From assembly GCA_045613985.1 (NCBI GenBank), contig JAZLCA010000055.1, positions 1-26,061 of the forward strand: 26,061 nt of DNA, read 5' to 3'. The notes under the pieces were generated by a model. It did no database searches. It saw only the letters and a program-made list of their open reading frames with translations, and was not told the origin of the DNA. Within the stretch, counting starts at the first letter, position 1. Every line of letters begins with the position of its first letter. This DNA is from SIG644 sp045613985 (GTDB taxonomy: Bacteria > Bacillota > Clostridia > Oscillospirales > CAG-272). Below, piece after piece: positions 6,086-13,787 of the stretch. The position numbers and the translations under genes were made by a program.

Positions 6086-8485
6086 TTACTGTCTGATCGT
6101 AATACCAAGCTGATGCTCCATAGCACCGAGGATCCTGTTCGAAACCTTGTCGGCCTCCTCGACGGTCAGGGTGCGGTCAGCGGCGCGCAGAGAGACGCGC
6201 AAGGACACCGACTTTTTACCCTCGCCGATCTGAGGACCGCGGTAGATGTCGAACAGAGCAACGCCCTCGACCAGCTTGCCGCCGGCGCGCGTCATCGTGG
6301 CGATCAGCGTGCCAACTTCAACGGCCTCGTCTACCACGAACGAGAAGTCGCGGGTGGTGGCAGGGAACTTGGGCAGCGGCTTGTATTCCAACGCGGGTGC
6401 GCGGTGAGCGTAGATCTCTTCAAAATCCAGCGCGGCTACGAATGCGGGAACGTCCATGTCGTAGTTAGCGGCAGTCAGCGGATGCAGCTGACCGAAGATG
6501 CCAAGCTCGGTGCCGTCGGCAGCCAGTACCTTGGCGCAACGGCCGGGATGGTAGGTCGCGTCCTCGCTGTAGGAAACGAAGGAAGCCTTTTCAATGCGGG
6601 CCAGAGCCAACACATTTTCGACGATACCCTTCATGGCGTAGAAATCGGTCTTGCCGTAAGCGCCGATGGTCAGAATCTTCTTTTCCTCGGGCAGCTGGCT
6701 CTCATCCTCATTGGGATAGTAAACGCTTGCAACCTCAAACAGACGGACGTTGTCGTTGGAGAAGTTGTTGTTGCGGGCCAGAACCTCAAGAAGAGAAGGC
6801 AGAGCCGTCGTTCTCATGACCGAGGTGTCCTCACCCAAAGGATTGCGGATGACGACCGACTTGCGAAGAGAACTGTCCTCGGGCAGACGGATCTTGTCGT
6901 AATACTTGGGGCTGATGAAGGAGAAGGTGTGGATCTGAGAATAGCCCATACCGTACATGGCTCGCTCCAGCGCGACCTCAAAGGTCTGCTTGTCGGTGCG
7001 GCCGCCGCGGGTAGCATCGGCGCACATGGTTCCGGTGGGGATCTCGTTGTAGCCGTAGATACGGATGATCTCCTCAGCCAGGTCGTTCATGCAGGTGATG
7101 TCGATACGGAAGGAGGGCGCGGTCACGTTGTCACCGTCAATGGTGAAATCGAGGCGGCGAAGAACGTCCTTCATGTAGTCTTCCGACAGGTCAACGCCAA
7201 GGAATGCCTTGATGCGCTCAGCCTGCAGGGGAAGGACGACAGGCTCGGACTTGGTGGGATATACGTCAATGGTGCCGTCGACTACGTCACCTGCACCCAA
7301 AAGCTCAACCAGCTCGCAGGCACGCTGCAGAGCGGTCAGTGCATTTTCGGGATCAAGTCCCTTTTCAAAGCGGGAAGAGGACTCGGTTCTCATGCCGTTC
7401 TTCTTGGCGGTCACGCGGACGGATGTGCCGTTGAAGCTTGCGCTCTCAAAAACGACTTTGGTCGTGGCATCGGTGATCTCGCTGTTGGCACCACCCATAA
7501 CGCCGGCCAGAGCGACGGCCTTTTTGTCGTCGGCGATGACCATCATATCGGCCGTCAGCGTGTGGTCCTGGTCATCCAGAGAACGGAAACACTCGCCCTC
7601 GGTTGCACGGCGTACCGTGATGGCAGAGCCATCCAGGCAAGCGGCATCAAAGGCGTGCATGGGCTGACCATATTCGAGCATAACGTAGTTGGTGATGTCG
7701 ACGATGTTGTTGATGGGGCGCACGCCTGCCGCGCGCAGTCTGCGGCGCAGCCACAGAGGCGAGGGAGCGATGCGGACGTTCTTGACGACGCGGCCGGTGT
7801 AACGGTAGCACAGGTCGGGGCAGTCGATCTTGACGGACAGGTGATTTTCCACCTTGTCGCCGTCGCCGCAGCCCTTGACGGTGGGCGTGGGCAGAGAGAA
7901 GGGACGATCAAAGGAGACGCCTGCTTCACGTGCCAAGCCGATGACGGACAGACAGTCCGGGCGGTTGGAGGTGATCTCAAACTCGACGACCTGGTCGTTG
8001 AGCATCATAACGTCGCGGATATCCTGACCGATGCGGTCGGCGTACTCTTCGCCCAGAATCCAGATGCCGTCGGCAAATTCGCCGGGACAATCGTGAGCAT
8101 CCAGACCCAATTCTCCAAAGGAGCAAAGCATACCGTTGGAGGGGACGCCGCGCAGCTTGCCTGCCTTGATGGTGACGTCACCGGGCAACTTTGCCACGGG
8201 AACGGCGGCGGGAACGATGGCGCCCTCAAAGACGTTCTGCGCACCCGTGACGATCTGGGAAAGCTCACTCGCACCAATATCGACCTGACAGATCCACAAA
8301 TGGTCGGAGTCGGGATGCTTTTCCATCTTGACCACGCGGGAAACAATAATATTTTCAATATCCTTGCCCAGAATTTCATAGCCCTCGACCTTAGAGCCGG
8401 TGTCGGTCATGCGATCGCAGAAGGCTTTGATGTCAATGTCTTTGACGTCAACGAAATCGGACAGCCAATTCATAGAAAGATTCAT
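6086..8485 (-). CDS. pheT: Phenylalanine-tRNA ligase beta subunit
   Basis: The beta subunit of the cytoplasmic (alpha-beta)2 enzyme that charges tRNA-Phe. The 799-residue length is normal for the bacterial long form. The N-terminus MNLSMNWLSDFVD is followed by the EMAP/OB-type tRNA-binding domain at about 40-150 (VVKMEKHPDSDHLWICQVDIG). Next come the B3/B4 region, which carries the editing site in this family, at about 210-385 (RPINNIVDITNYVMLEYGQPMHAFDA), the B5 domain near 405-475 and the core fold. The C-terminal FDX-ACB anticodon-binding domain begins at about 705 (KPLPKFPATTRDFSFVVD). AGGAG lies 9 bases before the ATG at 8485. The gene starts 21 bases after the pheS stop, as usual for the pheST operon. 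No frameshift or missing domain was seen. Confidence 0.97.
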   Translation of the reverse strand: MNLSMNWLSDFVDVKDIDIKAFCDRMTDTGSKVEGYEILGKDIENIIVSRVVKMEKHPDSDHLWICQVDIGASELSQIVTGAQNVFEGAIVPAAVPVAKLPGDVTIKAGKLRGVPSNGMLCSFGELGLDAHDCPGEFADGIWILGEEYADRIGQDIRDVMMLNDQVVEFEITSNRPDCLSVIGLAREAGVSFDRPFSLPTPTVKGCGDGDKVENHLSVKIDCPDLCYRYTGRVVKNVRIAPSPLWLRRRLRAAGVRPINNIVDITNYVMLEYGQPMHAFDAACLDGSAITVRRATEGECFRSLDDQDHTLTADMMVIADDKKAVALAGVMGGANSEITDATTKVVFESASFNGTSVRVTAKKNGMRTESSSRFEKGLDPENALTALQRACELVELLGAGDVVDGTIDVYPTKSEPVVLPLQAERIKAFLGVDLSEDYMKDVLRRLDFTIDGDNVTAPSFRIDITCMNDLAEEIIRIYGYNEIPTGTMCADATRGGRTDKQTFEVALERAMYGMGYSQIHTFSFISPKYYDKIRLPEDSSLRKSVVIRNPLGEDTSVMRTTALPSLLEVLARNNNFSNDNVRLFEVASVYYPNEDESQLPEEKKILTIGAYGKTDFYAMKGIVENVLALARIEKASFVSYSEDATYHPGRCAKVLAADGTELGIFGQLHPLTAANYDMDVPAFVAALDFEEIYAHRAPALEYKPLPKFPATTRDFSFVVDEAVEVGTLIATMTRAGGKLVEGVALFDIYRGPQIGEGKKSVSLRVSLRAADRTLTVEEADKVSNRILGAMEHQLGITIRQ

Positions 8486-8506
8486 GTTCGTATATCTCCT
8501 TTCCGA

Positions 8507-9520
8507 TCAGAACTGCGAGAGGAAGCGGACGTCGTTCTCATAGAGAAGACGGATGTCATCGATGTGGTACTTGAGCATGGCGATACGCTCAACGCCAAGG
8601 CCGAAGGCAAAGCCGCTGTACACCTCGGGATCAATGCCGCAGTTGCGCAGGACGTTGGGGTGAACCATACCCGCGCCGAGAATTTCGATCCAGCCTTCGC
8701 CCTTGCAAAGTCTGCAACCCTTGCCGCCGCAAGCGAAGCAGGAAACGTCTACTTCAGCCGAGGGCTCCGTGAAGGGGAAGTGGTGAGGACGGAAACGGAT
8801 CTTGGTCTCCTCACCGAACATGGCCTGCGCAAAGGTGGAAAGCGTGGCGCGCAGATCCGCCATGGTGATGCCCTTATCGACAACCAAACCTTCGAGCTGA
8901 TGGAACAGCGGAGAGTGGGTGCTGTCCATAGCGTCGGAGCGGTAAACGCGACCGGGGCTGATGATGCGGATGGGGGGCTTCTGAACTTCCATGACGCGTG
9001 CCTGAACGGGAGAGGTCTGGGAGCGGAGAAGAATGTTGTCGGTGATGTAGAAGGTGTCCTGCGTGTCGCGGGCAGGGTGGTTTTCGGGAATGTTGAGTGC
9101 TTGGAAGTTGTAGTAGTCGTACTCAACTTCGGGACCCTCGGCGATGGCGTAGCCCATGCCGATGAAAATATCCTCCAGATCGCGCTGAACCAGCGTCAGA
9201 GGATGGGTATGACCCACAACGGGAGCCGCGCCGGGCATGGTGACGTCCAGCTTTTCTGCCTTGAGCTGAGCCTCCAGTGCTTTCTCCTTTTGTTCGGCAG
9301 CCTTTTCGGTCAAAGCCTCTTCAATGATGGCACGGACCTCATTGGCCAATTGTCCGATGACGGGACGCTCCTCGGCCGACAGCGAGCCCATGCCGCGAAG
9401 AACGGCGGTCAGCTCTCCCTTTTTGCCGAGATACTTGATGCGCAACGCGTCCAGATCTGCGCCCTCTTGCGCGATCTGTTCGAGAGCCTGCGCCTTGATG
9501 CTTGCAAGTGTTTCTCTCAT
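8507..9520 (-). CDS. pheS: Phenylalanine-tRNA ligase alpha subunit
   Basis: The catalytic alpha subunit, 337 residues, normal for Bacillota. The N-terminal coiled coil (about 1-90) precedes the class II core. GHTHPLT lies at 103-109, motif 2 FRPHHFPFTEPSAEVDV at 243-259, and motif 3 GFAFGLGVERIAMLKYHIDDIR at 303-324. A cysteine cluster CFACGGKGCRLCKGEGW (261-277) is the usual insert seen in this subfamily. The frame is open upstream to 9640 across the leader, but the ATG at 9520 fits the conserved MRETLASIKAQAL start and has AAAGGAA about 9 bases upstream. Expression is expected to rise when tRNA-Phe is uncharged, through the T-box leader at 9595-9869. Confidence 0.97.
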   Translation of the reverse strand: MRETLASIKAQALEQIAQEGADLDALRIKYLGKKGELTAVLRGMGSLSAEERPVIGQLANEVRAIIEEALTEKAAEQKEKALEAQLKAEKLDVTMPGAAPVVGHTHPLTLVQRDLEDIFIGMGYAIAEGPEVEYDYYNFQALNIPENHPARDTQDTFYITDNILLRSQTSPVQARVMEVQKPPIRIISPGRVYRSDAMDSTHSPLFHQLEGLVVDKGITMADLRATLSTFAQAMFGEETKIRFRPHHFPFTEPSAEVDVSCFACGGKGCRLCKGEGWIEILGAGMVHPNVLRNCGIDPEVYSGFAFGLGVERIAMLKYHIDDIRLLYENDVRFLSQF

Positions 9521-9594
9521 GGAAAATTTCCTTTCTTGTATTGTTTTGTCGGGGATCGCTTGTCCCCTATTTGATTGACGGACGTTGTAGCGGC

Positions 9595-9869
9595 AAAAAA
9601 ATAACACCCCGCCCAAAAACTGGGACGAGATGCAAGGCATGCCGCGGTACCACCCAAATTTCGGCCTTGTACCGCAAAATTACAGAAACAAAGCCAACAC
9701 TTCGCTCGCCGATAACGGGGCGCACCGTGTCCCGCTGACACGACCGTACCGTCGCTTCACGAAACAAGCTCCGAAGGGAAACGCCCACATCTTGCTGCAC
9801 GTCCGCTTCCAGCCACGTCGGACTCTCTGTTGAGCAGGGGTAAGATAGGGCAACTTCATCATAGCCACT
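9595..9869 (-). promoter_or_regulatory. T-box riboswitch leader controlling pheS-pheT
   Basis: The leader carries the conserved T-box GGGTGGTACCGCGG (9655-9642 on the minus strand), which binds the free NCCA end of uncharged tRNA. Just after it is a G+C-rich terminator hairpin (9632-9602) followed by TTATTTTTTT (down to about 9595). Upstream, a Stem I domain is closed by GCTC (9835-9832) with GAGC (9771-9768). It contains AGAGAGTCCG and a GGCTGGAAGC apical motif. Phe codons (TTC at 9780-9778 or 9775-9773) lie where the specifier is expected; I cannot decide between them by eye. In this family, charged tRNA leads to termination and uncharged tRNA to read-through. Confidence 0.93.
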
Positions 9870-9875
9870 TCGATT

Positions 9876-9903
9876 ATTATATCATATATTTTTTATTTTT
9901 CAA
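9876..9903 (-). promoter_or_regulatory. Promoter of the T-box-pheST transcript
   Basis: On the minus strand: -35 TTGAAA (9903-9898), 16-base spacer, -10 TATAAT (9881-9876). Transcription should start near 9869, giving a leader of about 350 bases before pheS. Confidence 0.7.
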
Positions 9904-10010
9904 GAGGAAATTGTAAAAAATATCAAATATTTTTATACTGTATTTTGCTTTCGGCCAAATGGAAATTCTTCTGCGATAAAAATGTGAAATACAAAGGGAG
10001 AATATAGTGC

Positions 10011-10081
10011 TATACTTTAGGTAAGATACAGCGATCGAGTCGCGTGTTTTTCGGTGCGTGGCTTGAGCTGCGCACTTTTTA
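10011..10081 (+). ncRNA. Candidate short transcript in the pheS/GxGYxYP intergenic region
   Basis: The 460-base gap before the gene at 10361 holds no convincing protein. TATACT at 10011-10016 with a TGC extended element could start a transcript near 10022; the -35 position (AATACA) is weak. It would run through a small hairpin GCGA/TCGC and end at a strong terminator-like hairpin (10054-10063 with 10066-10075), followed by TTTTTAATTTT. That gives a transcript of about 60 bases. It matches no RNA family I recognise, and transcription is not shown. Confidence 0.3.
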
Positions 10082-10246
10082 ATTTTGAGTTGATGGTGAA
10101 TAAAATGAAAATAAAGAAGTTGAGGAAAAGTTAAAGATTTGGTAGCGTTGTTTAAACTTCTAAAAATACAAGGTTGATGTTGAGACATCTTACGGAGTTG
10201 AATCAAAACGAAGATAAGAACGACCAAGAGCAGTAAACTTTATCAG

Positions 10247-10269
10247 AGTCCCTCGGGGCTTTTTCTTTT
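10247..10269 (+). terminator. Terminator-like hairpin with T-tract
   Basis: AGTCC/GGGCT stem around a CTCG loop (10247-10260), followed by TTTTCTTTT. It lies 32 bases before the -35 of the next promoter and has no protein gene upstream on the plus strand. It either ends read-through or marks the 3' end of an unannotated RNA in 10081-10247, a stretch in which I see no other structure. Confidence 0.5.
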
Positions 10270-10300
10270 GTAAAATTATCAACAAAAACTCCAAAAAGGA

Positions 10301-10329
10301 TTGACTTTGAGATCGTTTCTTTGTATAAT
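10301..10329 (+). promoter_or_regulatory. Promoter for the GxGYxYP/EEP operon
   Basis: -35 TTGACT (10301-10306), 17-base spacer, -10 TATAAT (10324-10329), 31 bases before the ATG at 10361. Near-consensus sigma-A type. Confidence 0.85.
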
Positions 10330-10360
10330 TGTGGTAACAAAACACCAAGGAGGACATATT

Positions 10361-12124
10361 ATGCCCGCAAAACAAAAACTGTACACCATTGAAGTAGAAA
10401 AGATGCTTGCCGAGTGTCAAGGCAACACCGTTCTGCGTTACGATATGCTCAAGCTCGTTGTCGCCGTACAGGGCCTGCGCAACCGCGATTTCCCCGAAAT
10501 CTATCTCTTTTGGCAACAGGCCGACCATTTCTGGCTCGAATACATGACCAAGGAAGGCAACTTCATGCACGGCATGGAGCTTGTTCCCGTTGCCACCTTT
10601 GACGAATTTCTCGCCCTGTACGCCGATTTCATCCGTGAGTGTGGTCTTGCACTGTGGGAATTTGCCGTCCCTGCGACCATGAACGTCGCCACCACCGCCT
10701 GCGGTGTGGACGGTTATCTCCCCGTGCGTTATGACACCGAGGAAAACAGCATCATGAACCGCGTTGTTGCGGCTACCGGCGTCGAAGTCAAGCTCAACCT
10801 CGTAGGCAAGTTTACGGGCGAGGGAATCGTTCCCGACACCGACCGCCCCTCGACCGGCTCTGCCAAGTGCGACGCTTACGTCTGGGCGTTGGAAAAGTAC
10901 ATGGAAAAGACCAACCCCACCCTGCTTGTTTACATGGCAGACGGCGGCGGATATCGCAGAGGCGAGCCCTACTATCCGGACCTTGGAAACCTGTTCGTTC
11001 CCAACCACGACTACGCCATCACCAAAGGCGCGTTTGTCTTTGACGTATCTTGCTGGGACGACGAGGCACCTTACGACGATCCCGATCAGCCCATCGGCGC
11101 CGACTTTGCTATCATGCAAGAGGTCTTCATGCGCCAGTACCAAAAGACCAACGGTCAGGAGATGACCACCGTCTGCGGCTTCATTCCCTGGCACATCAAG
11201 TACACCCAGGCGGGCGGCAAGGGCAAGCATGAGGGTGTTGACAGTGAGTGGAGATTTACCGAGATACTTTCCTGCTACAACTGCGTTAAGGATGCTGATG
11301 CGGCAGGCTACTGCGGTCTGGCGAATGCCTCTGCCTTCACCCACTTCCCGCTGGATAAGAAATATCATAACCCCCGTCCTGAGAAAATGGAGGAGTACGA
11401 TCCCGACAAGACCTACGTCTTGTTCTACGTTGGTGACTATGACGCAGGTGCTTGGACGGCAAGACATATTCCGATCTGGTACAAGGATCCTATGCTGGGC
11501 AAGAACCCTCTGATGTGGTGCTTCAACCCCAACCTGTCCGACCGTATTCCCATGGCGTTTGACTTCATTTATAAAAACTATACTAAGAACGACTACTTCG
11601 AAGCAGGTGACAGCGGCGCAGGATACAACAATCCCCGCTTGCTTTACGAGCCCCGTCCGTTCTCCAATCTGCCTGACGGTCACGCGGTCAACGACGCGCA
11701 TAACAAAAAATATTTTGACCTGTTCGATATTGAGATCATCGGCTTCATCATCGACGGCCACAAGCCCACGACCGAGCAGGAAATGCGCGACTTTTCCGAG
11801 TACATCATCGGCGGCAGCATGAATAACGGTCCTCTGGAAACGACGATCGTAAACGGTGCCGTCTATATGCGTGAGACCTGCGACGCGGGCGCAGAGAAGG
11901 TTGACGTGGACAAGTGCGTCAATTTGATGCTGCACTTCGTTGATCATTGTCCTAAGGAAAAGAAGTTCCACATTTTCCGTACTATTCTGGTTTCTCCCAC
12001 CGATCACGACCGCCTGTTGGAAGGCTTGAAGGCTGCCCGTCCCGAGGCAAACTTCACGTTGGTCGATCCCTATAACTTCTTCCGCTTGGCCAAGGAGGCG
12101 AAAGAAAAAGGACTTGCATGGTAA
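10361..12124 (+). CDS. GxGYxYP-like putative glycoside hydrolase family protein
   Basis: A 587-residue protein resembling the GxGYxYP family, proteins of gut bacteria proposed to be glycoside hydrolases but, to my knowledge, without shown activity. The supporting features are TYVLFYVGDYDAGAW at 351-365 and GDSGAGYNNP at 416-425, a variant of the signature (GAGYNNP in place of GxGYxYP). A C-terminal alpha/beta region includes RTILVSPTDHDRLLEGL. No signal peptide is present: the N-terminus MPAKQKLYTIEVEKM is hydrophilic, whereas many relatives are secreted. The ATG at 10361 has AAGGAGG 7 bases upstream and lies 31 bases after the -10; the open frame back to 10301 overlaps the promoter. Its stop overlaps the start of the next gene by 7 bases, implying coupled translation. 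The family call is moderate. Confidence 0.6.
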   Translation: MPAKQKLYTIEVEKMLAECQGNTVLRYDMLKLVVAVQGLRNRDFPEIYLFWQQADHFWLEYMTKEGNFMHGMELVPVATFDEFLALYADFIRECGLALWEFAVPATMNVATTACGVDGYLPVRYDTEENSIMNRVVAATGVEVKLNLVGKFTGEGIVPDTDRPSTGSAKCDAYVWALEKYMEKTNPTLLVYMADGGGYRRGEPYYPDLGNLFVPNHDYAITKGAFVFDVSCWDDEAPYDDPDQPIGADFAIMQEVFMRQYQKTNGQEMTTVCGFIPWHIKYTQAGGKGKHEGVDSEWRFTEILSCYNCVKDADAAGYCGLANASAFTHFPLDKKYHNPRPEKMEEYDPDKTYVLFYVGDYDAGAWTARHIPIWYKDPMLGKNPLMWCFNPNLSDRIPMAFDFIYKNYTKNDYFEAGDSGAGYNNPRLLYEPRPFSNLPDGHAVNDAHNKKYFDLFDIEIIGFIIDGHKPTTEQEMRDFSEYIIGGSMNNGPLETTIVNGAVYMRETCDAGAEKVDVDKCVNLMLHFVDHCPKEKKFHIFRTILVSPTDHDRLLEGLKAARPEANFTLVDPYNFFRLAKEAKEKGLAW

Positions 12125-13452
12125 AACGGTATTTGATCTGTCTGTTGGCGATCCTGTTGCTCTTCGTATCGGTGGCCTGCTCGCCCCATACGCCGCAAAA
12201 GCCGCCTGTGGACGATTTGCCGGGAGATGCTGAATTGCCGTCACAAGATACGCCGGACGACGATGAGGGCGGGGAAGAATTGCCCCCGCCCATCCCCGGC
12301 TTCACCATTACCGGAGACACGGTGATCGTATGTTCCTCGGTCTACGACGAATACGTCGATCGTGCCGTGACGTTGCTTCAGTATGAGATCAAGAAGGTGA
12401 CGGGGCTGTCCTTGTCCGTCGTCAATGACAAGAAAGAACCTGCTGCGAGCGAGATCATCGTAGGATTTTGCGATCGCATTGCTGATGAAAGTATCTCTGC
12501 AGCTGCATTTTTGCAGGATGGGAAATTGTTTTTTGCTATGAAGGACACCGCAGAATTATACTGTCTTGTCCGAGCTTTTGTTGACACCTATCTACCCGCC
12601 GATGCTGCGTCGGGCCAAGAGCTGCGTGTGACCGAGGATGCCTTGGCACAGCTGGCCGCACAGCCGACTGCCTACGACAGCCGCGTTCGGGTGCTGACGC
12701 AGAATTTGCGCTATGCCAACGATGCCGACGGTAACAGCGTGGCTGAACGTTCGGAGCGTTTTTTGGCTCTGATGCAGGCATACACCCCCGATATTGTCGG
12801 TGTTCAAGAGGCAACGCCGCTGTGGACGCAGTATTTGGAACAGCATTTTTCAAACGAATACGAAAGAGTCGGTGTTTTCCGTGACGGCACGGGGCACGCC
12901 GGCGATGAGGCCAACTATATTCTTTTCCGCAAGGACCGTTTTTCGCTTGAGGAAAGCGGCACCTTCTGGCTGACCGATGAACCTGATGAGATAGGCAAGA
13001 TTGAGGGTGCGCTTTGTAATCGCGTGTGTACTTGGGCTTTTCTTAAGGATTTGCATACGGGTGAGCGCATCTTTGTGTGCAATACCCACCTGGATCATTC
13101 CAACGATGGTATCCGTTCGGCGCAGCTGGAGGCCTTGTTCGATTACATTGCCTCGGATCTGAAATATTATCCTATCCTTATGACGGGAGATTTCAACGCG
13201 CTGCGGACCTCCGCACCGTATAAGGCTATTCAAAAGGCCGGTTTGTTTGACGGTGAGAAGAGAGCATGGGTGAACGATTCCGATGTCGATTACACCTGTC
13301 ATTTGTACCGCGACCGGGGCGATACCATTGACTATTGCTTCTACAGCAAAGAGTGGACGCCTTTGTATGCCCGTATTGTCAGTGACGACTACGGCGGATA
13401 CGTCTCCGATCATTACGGTGTGATCGTTGATTTTGTTCGATTTGCTTCGTAA
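12118..13452 (+). CDS. Secreted lipoprotein with endonuclease/exonuclease/phosphatase (EEP) domain
   Basis: A 444-residue lipoprotein. The signal peptide ends in the lipobox VSVAC with C21 as lipidation site, followed by a Pro/Asp-rich linker (22-60). Residues about 62-185 form a mixed domain that recalls the N-terminal domains found before glycoside hydrolase catalytic modules (TVIVCSSVYDEYVDRAVTLLQYEI). Residues 188-444 are an EEP fold with every expected catalytic element: N196 (LTQNLR), E231 (VGVQEA), H324/H327 (NTHLDH), D358 and N360 (TGDFNAL), D405 (IDYCF) and S430-D431-H432. Such enzymes cleave phosphodiesters in nucleic acids, sphingomyelin or inositol phosphates; the substrate here is unknown. 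AAAGGA lies 6 to 7 bases before the ATG at 12118, which overlaps the upstream gene. It should act at the outer face of the membrane, unlike its partner. Confidence 0.85.
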   Translation: MVKRYLICLLAILLLFVSVACSPHTPQKPPVDDLPGDAELPSQDTPDDDEGGEELPPPIPGFTITGDTVIVCSSVYDEYVDRAVTLLQYEIKKVTGLSLSVVNDKKEPAASEIIVGFCDRIADESISAAAFLQDGKLFFAMKDTAELYCLVRAFVDTYLPADAASGQELRVTEDALAQLAAQPTAYDSRVRVLTQNLRYANDADGNSVAERSERFLALMQAYTPDIVGVQEATPLWTQYLEQHFSNEYERVGVFRDGTGHAGDEANYILFRKDRFSLEESGTFWLTDEPDEIGKIEGALCNRVCTWAFLKDLHTGERIFVCNTHLDHSNDGIRSAQLEALFDYIASDLKYYPILMTGDFNALRTSAPYKAIQKAGLFDGEKRAWVNDSDVDYTCHLYRDRGDTIDYCFYSKEWTPLYARIVSDDYGGYVSDHYGVIVDFVRFAS

Positions 13453-13508
13453 AAAACAAACAAACAAAAAAAATGTCAAAAAATCTAAAATAATTTTTCA
13501 AAAAGGTA

Positions 13509-13537
13509 TTGACAGATCGAATTAACTGTGCTATAAT
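13509..13537 (+). promoter_or_regulatory. Consensus promoter for tRNA-Thr
   Basis: -35 TTGACA (13509-13514), 17-base spacer, -10 TATAAT (13532-13537) with TGC extended element. Transcription should start near 13544, about 26 bases before the mature tRNA. Confidence 0.88.
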
Positions 13538-13569
13538 ATGCAGGTCGCAGGGCAATCGTCCGCGGCGCT

Positions 13570-13645
13570 GCTGGTATGGCTCAGTCGGTAGAGCACGTCA
13601 TTGGTAATGACGAGGTCATCAGTTCGATTCTGATTACCAGCTCCA
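13570..13645 (+). tRNA. tRNA-Thr (GGT anticodon)
   Basis: A 76-base cloverleaf. The acceptor arms GCTGGTA and TACCAGC pair fully, the D-arm is GCTCAGTCGGTAGAGC, and the anticodon stem CGTCA/TGACG has loop TTGGTAA, so the anticodon is GGT (reads ACC). The T-loop is TTCGATT, and the CCA end is encoded (13643-13645). It has its own promoter and terminator. Confidence 0.96.
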
Positions 13646-13684
13646 AAAATCCGCACACAATCGTGTGCGGATTTTTATTTTTTC
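13645..13684 (+). terminator. Terminator directly abutting tRNA-Thr
   Basis: A 14-base-pair stem (13645-13658 with 13663-13676), loop AATC, then a T-rich tail. The stem begins at the last base of the CCA end, so there is no 3' trailer between tRNA and terminator. Confidence 0.9.
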
Positions 13685-13733
13685 TATCAGATGGTAAAAT
13701 TAACGAAAAGTTCATAAAACAGCGGGGGCGGTA

Positions 13734-13742
13734 TGGTATAAT
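13734..13742 (+). promoter_or_regulatory. Extended -10 promoter for the lipoprotein gene at 13788
   Basis: TGGTATAAT at 13734-13742, 46 bases before the ATG. No good -35 is visible: the 17-base position reads ATAAAA. The extended -10 may compensate. Confidence 0.5.
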
Positions 13743-13787
13743 ATAGACAAGAGCCTGGAAAGGAAATATAATTTGGGAGGGATATTG

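Noticed and set aside
6113..9574. A 1153-codon open frame on the plus strand across pheS-pheT
   Set aside because: It is antisense to two full-length, motif-complete tRNA synthetase genes and crosses their junction. The open frame is a by-product of codon use on the other strand.
9877..10227. A 116-codon minus-strand frame in the intergenic gap
   Set aside because: Low-complexity AT-driven composition, no ribosome binding site, and it overlaps the T-box promoter.
10190..12244. A 684-codon minus-strand frame opposite the GxGYxYP gene
   Set aside because: It has no family signature or well-placed start, runs over the plus-strand promoter, and mirrors the codon pattern of the coupled plus-strand genes.
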